This document shows positions 14,092 to 17,239 of a stretch of DNA of 17,239 nt, in pieces. A program made the translations under genes and the position numbers. The notes beneath the pieces were generated by a model. That model did not search any database. It saw only the letters and a list, made by a program, of their open reading frames with translations, and was not told the origin of the DNA. The stretch comes from Candidatus Sodaliphilus limicaballi (GTDB lineage Bacteria; Bacteroidota; Bacteroidia; Bacteroidales; Muribaculaceae): assembly GCA_018065815.1 (NCBI GenBank), contig JAGHSP010000343.1, positions 1 through 17,239 on the forward strand, written 5' to 3'. Every line of letters starts with the position of its first letter. The first letter of the stretch is position 1.

Positions 14092-16131
14092 ATGGAAAAG
14101 AAATTCAAGAGAACGCTGGTTACCACAGCGTTACCCTATGCCAACGGACCAGTGCACATCGGTCATCTCGCTGGCGTTTACGTGCCTGCCGACATCTACA
14201 CCCGTTACCTGCGCCTGCGCGGCGAGGACGTGATCATGATAGGCGGCAGCGATGAGCACGGTGTGCCCATCACCATCAAGGCCCAGAAAGAGGGCGTTAC
14301 GCCCCAGGACATCGTGGACCGTTACCACAACATCATCAAGAACTCTATGGAGGGCTTGGGCATCTCGTTCGACGTGTATAGCCGCACCACAAGCGACATG
14401 CACCACAAGACTGCAAGCGACTTCTTCCGCAAGCTCTACGACAAGGGCGAGTTCATCGAGAAGACCAGCGTGCAGCTATATGACGAGAAGGCCGACCAAT
14501 ATCTCGCCGACCGCTATGTGACAGGCACTTGCCCCAAGTGCGGCAATGAGCATGCCTATGGCGACCAGTGCGAGGCTTGCGGCACCAGCCTCAACGCCAC
14601 CGACCTCATCAACCCTGTGAGCGCCATCACTGGCAACACCCCCGTGCTCAAGGAAACCAAGCACTGGTACATGCCCCTCGACAAGTGGGAGCCCAAGTTG
14701 CGCGAGTGGATCCTGGAGCAGCACAAGGAGTGGAAGCCCAATGTGTACGGCCAGTGCAAGTCGTGGCTCGACGACCACCTGCAGCCCCGCGCTGTGACAC
14801 GCGACCTCAACTGGGGTATCCCCGTGCCCGTGGAGGGTGCCGACGGCAAAGTGCTCTACGTGTGGTTTGACGCGCCCATAGGATACATCAGCAACACCAA
14901 GGAACTTCTCCCCGACACATGGGAAACCTACTGGAAAGACCCCGAGACACGCATCATCCACTTCATAGGCAAGGACAACATCGTGTTCCACTGCCTCATC
15001 TTCCCCGCCATGCTCATGGCCGAGGGCAGCTACCAGCTTCCCGAGAACGTGCCTGCCAACGAGTTCCTGAACCTCGAGGGCGACAAGATCTCTACAAGCC
15101 GCAACTGGGCTGTGTGGTTGCATGAATATCTCGAGGACTTCCCCGGCAAGCAGGACGTGCTGCGCTATGTGCTCACTGCCAACGCCCCCGAGAGCAAGGA
15201 CAACGACTTCACATGGCGTGACTTCCAGGCTCGCAACAACAACGAGCTCGTGGCTATCCTGGGCAACTTCGTGAACCGCGCGCTCGTGCTCACACACAAG
15301 TACTTCGACGGCGTGATTCCCGCCGCACACGAGCTCCTTGACATCGACCGTGAGGCTCTTGCCGAGTTCAAGAACGTGAAGGAGACTCTGGGTGCTAACA
15401 TCGAGAACTTCAAGTTCCGCGAGGCACTCAAAGACGCTATGAACCTGGCACGCATCGGTAACAAGTATCTGGCCGACACCGAGCCCTGGAAACTTGCCAA
15501 GACCGACATGGAACGCGTGGAGACCATCATGAACATCGCTCTGCAAATATGCGCCAACCTTGCCATCGCCTTCGAGCCTTTCCTGCCTTTCAGCGCCGCC
15601 AAGCTGCGCGACATGCTGGGACTGGACACCGTGGACTGGAACAAGCTGGGCGAAATCGACATCCTCGCAGCCGGCAAGGCTGTCAACAAGCCCGAACTCC
15701 TCTTCGAGAAAATCGAGGACAGCGTTATCGAGGCACAGATGCAACGCCTGGAACGCATCAAGCAGGAGAACATCATCAACAACTTCAAGCCCAAGGCTGT
15801 GGCTCCCGCTGTGACTATCGACGACTTCGCCAAGCTCGATATCCGAGTGGGCACAGTGCTCGAGTGCAGCAAGGTGAAAAAGAGCGACAAGCTGCTTGAG
15901 TTCAAGATTGAGGACGGCATGGGCGGCCGCACCATCGTGAGCGGCATCGCCAAGTGGTACCAGCCCGAGGAACTCGTGGGCAAGCAAGTGTGCTTCATTG
16001 CCAACTTCCCCCCGCGCAAACTCAAGGGCGTTGAGTCGCAGGGCATGATCCTCAGTGCCGAGGACGCAGGCGGTCGCCTCGTCGTCATCGGTCCAACAGG
16101 TCCCGTCAAGCCCGGTGCAAGCGTAGGTTAA
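14092..16131 (+). CDS. metG: methionine--tRNA ligase
   Basis: This 679-residue class I aminoacyl-tRNA synthetase charges tRNA-Met. The ATP-binding HIGH motif is HIGH at 22-25. The connective-peptide zinc knuckle carries Cys147, Cys150, Cys160 and Cys163 (CPKC, CEAC). The KMSKS loop is the variant KISTS at 332-336. An anticodon-binding helical domain runs about 390-545. A C-terminal Trbp111/EMAPII-type tRNA-binding OB domain occupies about 579-679 (FAKLDIRVGTVLECSKVKKS, then ANFPPRKLKGVESQGMILSA). The length matches the long MetG form that dimerises through the C-terminal domain. It has its own promoter and is followed by a hairpin terminator. Confidence 0.97.
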   Translation: MEKKFKRTLVTTALPYANGPVHIGHLAGVYVPADIYTRYLRLRGEDVIMIGGSDEHGVPITIKAQKEGVTPQDIVDRYHNIIKNSMEGLGISFDVYSRTTSDMHHKTASDFFRKLYDKGEFIEKTSVQLYDEKADQYLADRYVTGTCPKCGNEHAYGDQCEACGTSLNATDLINPVSAITGNTPVLKETKHWYMPLDKWEPKLREWILEQHKEWKPNVYGQCKSWLDDHLQPRAVTRDLNWGIPVPVEGADGKVLYVWFDAPIGYISNTKELLPDTWETYWKDPETRIIHFIGKDNIVFHCLIFPAMLMAEGSYQLPENVPANEFLNLEGDKISTSRNWAVWLHEYLEDFPGKQDVLRYVLTANAPESKDNDFTWRDFQARNNNELVAILGNFVNRALVLTHKYFDGVIPAAHELLDIDREALAEFKNVKETLGANIENFKFREALKDAMNLARIGNKYLADTEPWKLAKTDMERVETIMNIALQICANLAIAFEPFLPFSAAKLRDMLGLDTVDWNKLGEIDILAAGKAVNKPELLFEKIEDSVIEAQMQRLERIKQENIINNFKPKAVAPAVTIDDFAKLDIRVGTVLECSKVKKSDKLLEFKIEDGMGGRTIVSGIAKWYQPEELVGKQVCFIANFPPRKLKGVESQGMILSAEDAGGRLVVIGPTGPVKPGASVG

Positions 16132-16150
16132 TCCACAATCAAACATACCC

Positions 16151-16176
16151 ACCGGTGGCCGATGAAGGCCACCGGT
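16151..16176 (+). terminator. hairpin terminator behind metG
   Basis: A perfect 10-bp stem ACCGGTGGCC (16151-16160) and GGCCACCGGT (16167-16176) with loop GATGAA is followed by TACTTTTCTTTAT. The T-tract is interrupted, so termination may be partial, and the downstream transporter could receive read-through from metG. Confidence 0.65.
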
Positions 16177-16196
16177 TACTTTTCTTTATATCCTCA

Positions 16197-17183
16197 ATGA
16201 TTTTTATAGTACTTCCCATCCTGTGTGTGCTCATGTTCGAACTGGGCCTCACACTCAAAGTTAAAGATTTCAAGCAACTCGCCGAGCAGCCGCGCGCTGT
16301 GGTTGCCGGAATGATAGGCCAGCTGGTGCTGCTCCCTGCCATTGCCTTCGGCCTGGCAACGGCACTGCACCTCGAGCCGCTGTTCTTCGTGGGCCTTGTG
16401 CTCATCGCATGCTGTCCCGGCGGCAGCTCGTCTAACGTGTTCTCGATGATTGCTGGCGGCGACGTGGCGTTGAGCGTGACTCTCACTGCCGTGAGCAGCG
16501 TGCTCACCCTGTTCACAATACCGTTCATCCTTGCCATGACCGTGGCTCACTGCAACGACGGTGCCGAGCAAGTGATTGAACTGCCCGTGATGAAACTCAT
16601 CATGCAGAACATCGTGGCTGTGTTCCTGCCCATGCTCATAGGCGCTGCCGTGCAGAAGTTTGCGCCTCGTGGAGCCGATGCCATCCACCGCGTGCTCAGC
16701 AAGTGCGCCTTCCCCGCACTCATGCTCCTGGCTGGTATCTTCTTCGTGCAAAACAAGCAAGCCATCATCGACAATTTCACCCTGTTGGGAATGAGCACAT
16801 TCGTGCTTCTCGTCCTCGCCATCGGCGGGGCATTGCTGCTGTCGTGGGGCTTGCGCCTTGACGGCCAGCGCCGCCGCACCATCGTCATCGAGGTGGGCAT
16901 GCAGAACGCCGCGCAGGCCATCCTCATCGCCACAACCGTGATGAGCGACGACAAGATTGCCATCCCCGCCATCATCTACGCACTGCTCATGAACGTGGTG
17001 CTCCTGCTCTACGTGGGAGGTTACAAACTCACAGCAAAACGATACCTCCCGGACTCCCGGCATTTCCGGATAATCCGGAACTCCCGGAAAATCCGGAACT
17101 CCCGGGAATCGCCCTTGTTTTATCTTATAATCTGGCGCAATCTCACAAAAAAAACAAGATTGCGCCAGATTATAACATTATAA
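16197..17183 (+). CDS. bile acid:sodium symporter (BASS) family transporter
   Basis: A 328-residue polytopic inner-membrane protein of the SBF/BASS family, which couples sodium to uptake of bile acids, pantothenate-like or other organic anions. The substrate here is unknown. Hydrophobic helices cover about residues 1-280, with the family hallmark CCPGGSSSNVFSMIAGGDVA in the middle and GMQNAAQAILIATTVM near the end, both at expected positions. The chosen start is ATG 16197 (MIFIVLPILC). An upstream in-frame GTG at 16155 lies inside the terminator stem and is rejected. The final 46 residues (from YLPDSRHFRIIRNSRK) are polar and basic, are read out of repeats, and are not expected in the family. 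Confidence 0.88.
   Translation: MIFIVLPILCVLMFELGLTLKVKDFKQLAEQPRAVVAGMIGQLVLLPAIAFGLATALHLEPLFFVGLVLIACCPGGSSSNVFSMIAGGDVALSVTLTAVSSVLTLFTIPFILAMTVAHCNDGAEQVIELPVMKLIMQNIVAVFLPMLIGAAVQKFAPRGADAIHRVLSKCAFPALMLLAGIFFVQNKQAIIDNFTLLGMSTFVLLVLAIGGALLLSWGLRLDGQRRRTIVIEVGMQNAAQAILIATTVMSDDKIAIPAIIYALLMNVVLLLYVGGYKLTAKRYLPDSRHFRIIRNSRKIRNSRESPLFYLIIWRNLTKKTRLRQIITL
17053..17107. repeat. CCGGAA-type minisatellite and palindrome in the transporter 3' end
   Basis: Two 18-bp units (17072-17089 and 17090-17107, 17 of 18 identical) carry AATCCGGAACTCCCGG. ACTCCCGG occurs three times (17053, 17080, 17098), and TTCCGGATAATCCGGAA (17064-17080) is a palindrome around one central base. The block lies within the open frame of the transporter and codes its repeated tail. 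Confidence 0.8.
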
Positions 17184-17205
17184 CTTGGCGCAATCTCAAT
17201 TTTTT
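17157..17205 (+). terminator. probable terminator of the transporter gene (arm 2/arm 3 hairpin)
   Basis: Pairing 17157-17173 with 17180-17196 gives 11 Watson-Crick pairs, one G-T, one mismatch and four A/T pairs around a 6-nt loop. It is followed 3 nt later by TTTTTT (17200-17205). It competes with the perfect arm 1/arm 2 hairpin. Confidence 0.55.
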
Positions 17206-17208
17206 CTT

Positions 17209-17216
17209 TAAATTTG
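17209..17216 (+). promoter_or_regulatory. possible sigma-ABfr -7 element (TAAATTTG) for a gene beyond the window
   Basis: TAAATTTG matches TAnnTTTG. A TTG at 17185-17187 lies 21 nt upstream. The core is flanked by the complementary arms 3 and 4 (TGGCGCAA and TTGCGCCA), which could be an operator. The gene it would serve is outside the window. Confidence 0.4.
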
Positions 17217-17239
17217 CGCCATATTAATTAGTGTATTAT

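Larger units (their letters stand above)
17125..17221. repeat. four alternating GGCGCAA inverted/direct repeat arms
   Basis: Arm 1 TTATAATCTGGCGCAATCT (17125-17143) is perfectly complementary to arm 2 (17157-17175). Arm 3 TTATAACTTGGCGCAATCT (17178-17196) repeats arm 1 with two changes. Arm 4 contains TTGCGCCA (17214-17221), complementary to TGGCGCAA of arm 3 (17186-17193). Orientation therefore alternates + - + -. The transporter stop codon falls at the start of arm 3. Confidence 0.85.

Noticed and set aside
14476..16152. 558-codon open frame on the minus strand across metG
   Set aside because: It is a shadow of the GC-rich third-codon positions of metG. It has no recognisable domain, and metG is certain on the other strand.
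16155..16196. GTG 16155 as start of the transporter
   Set aside because: It lies within the metG terminator stem, and ATG 16197 gives the membrane-helix start expected of the family.
16194..17063. 289-codon minus-strand frame across the BASS transporter
   Set aside because: His/Glu-rich antisense shadow of a membrane protein; no domain recognised.
17053..17221. CRISPR array at the window end
   Set aside because: Repeat units are short (18 bp without spacers) or alternate in orientation. There are no regularly spaced unique spacers and no cas genes.

Overview
The window looks like a chromosomal segment from a Bacteroidales bacterium, perhaps Muribaculaceae or a relative. The evidence is the repeated presence of the Bacteroidota sigma-ABfr promoter (TTTG about 20 nt upstream of TAnnTTTG) in front of genes, the lack of Shine-Dalgarno sequences, A/T-rich start regions beside fairly GC-rich coding sequence, and the gene families themselves. 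The family-level placement is inference. No tRNA, rRNA, CRISPR array or intact transposase gene was seen.

Layout. (1) 108-3260, minus strand: a large Ig-like-domain lipoprotein and a D-2-hydroxyacid dehydrogenase, each with its own promoter. (2) 3394-7553, minus strand: a compact respiratory operon in the order nrfH, nrfA, resB/ccs1, ccsA. It encodes the membrane tetraheme quinol dehydrogenase, the pentaheme ammonia-forming nitrite reductase, and the two-part system II cytochrome c maturation machinery that would attach their hemes. The island is a self-contained nitrite-to-ammonium module. (3) 7554-9500: a looser stretch with a single-repeat BspA/LRR-like fragment, then a gene fusing a von Willebrand A domain to a domain resembling the phage-associated A1S_2505 family. 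The fusion gene sits under a near-consensus promoter bracketed by two matching 15-nt dyads. (4) 9501-10334: an Lrp/AsnC regulator followed closely by a TM2-domain membrane protein, ending at a 23-bp terminator hairpin.

(5) 10410-10595: a 186-bp quasi-palindromic element with perfect 20-bp inverted ends. Its right end contains the stop codon of the next gene, a mannose-1-phosphate guanylyltransferase (minus strand), which is preceded by a zinc-ribbon/TM protein. (6) 12399-13994, plus strand: lgt (prolipoprotein diacylglyceryl transferase) with a small lipoprotein of probable phosphodiester-glycosidase type 9 nt behind it, divergent from the zinc-ribbon gene. (7) 14092-17183, plus strand: metG, a hairpin, and a bile acid:sodium symporter family (BASS) transporter. 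The transporter's last 46 residues are read out of intergenic-type repeats: an 18-bp CCGGAA minisatellite and the first arms of a four-arm alternating inverted repeat that runs to the end of the window, where a further promoter points outward.

Most of the window is ordinary core metabolism. The parts that deserve a second look are the VWA/A1S_2505-like fusion with its operator-like dyads, the 186-bp quasi-palindromic element, and the alternating GGCGCAA arms that can form mutually exclusive hairpins behind the transporter.
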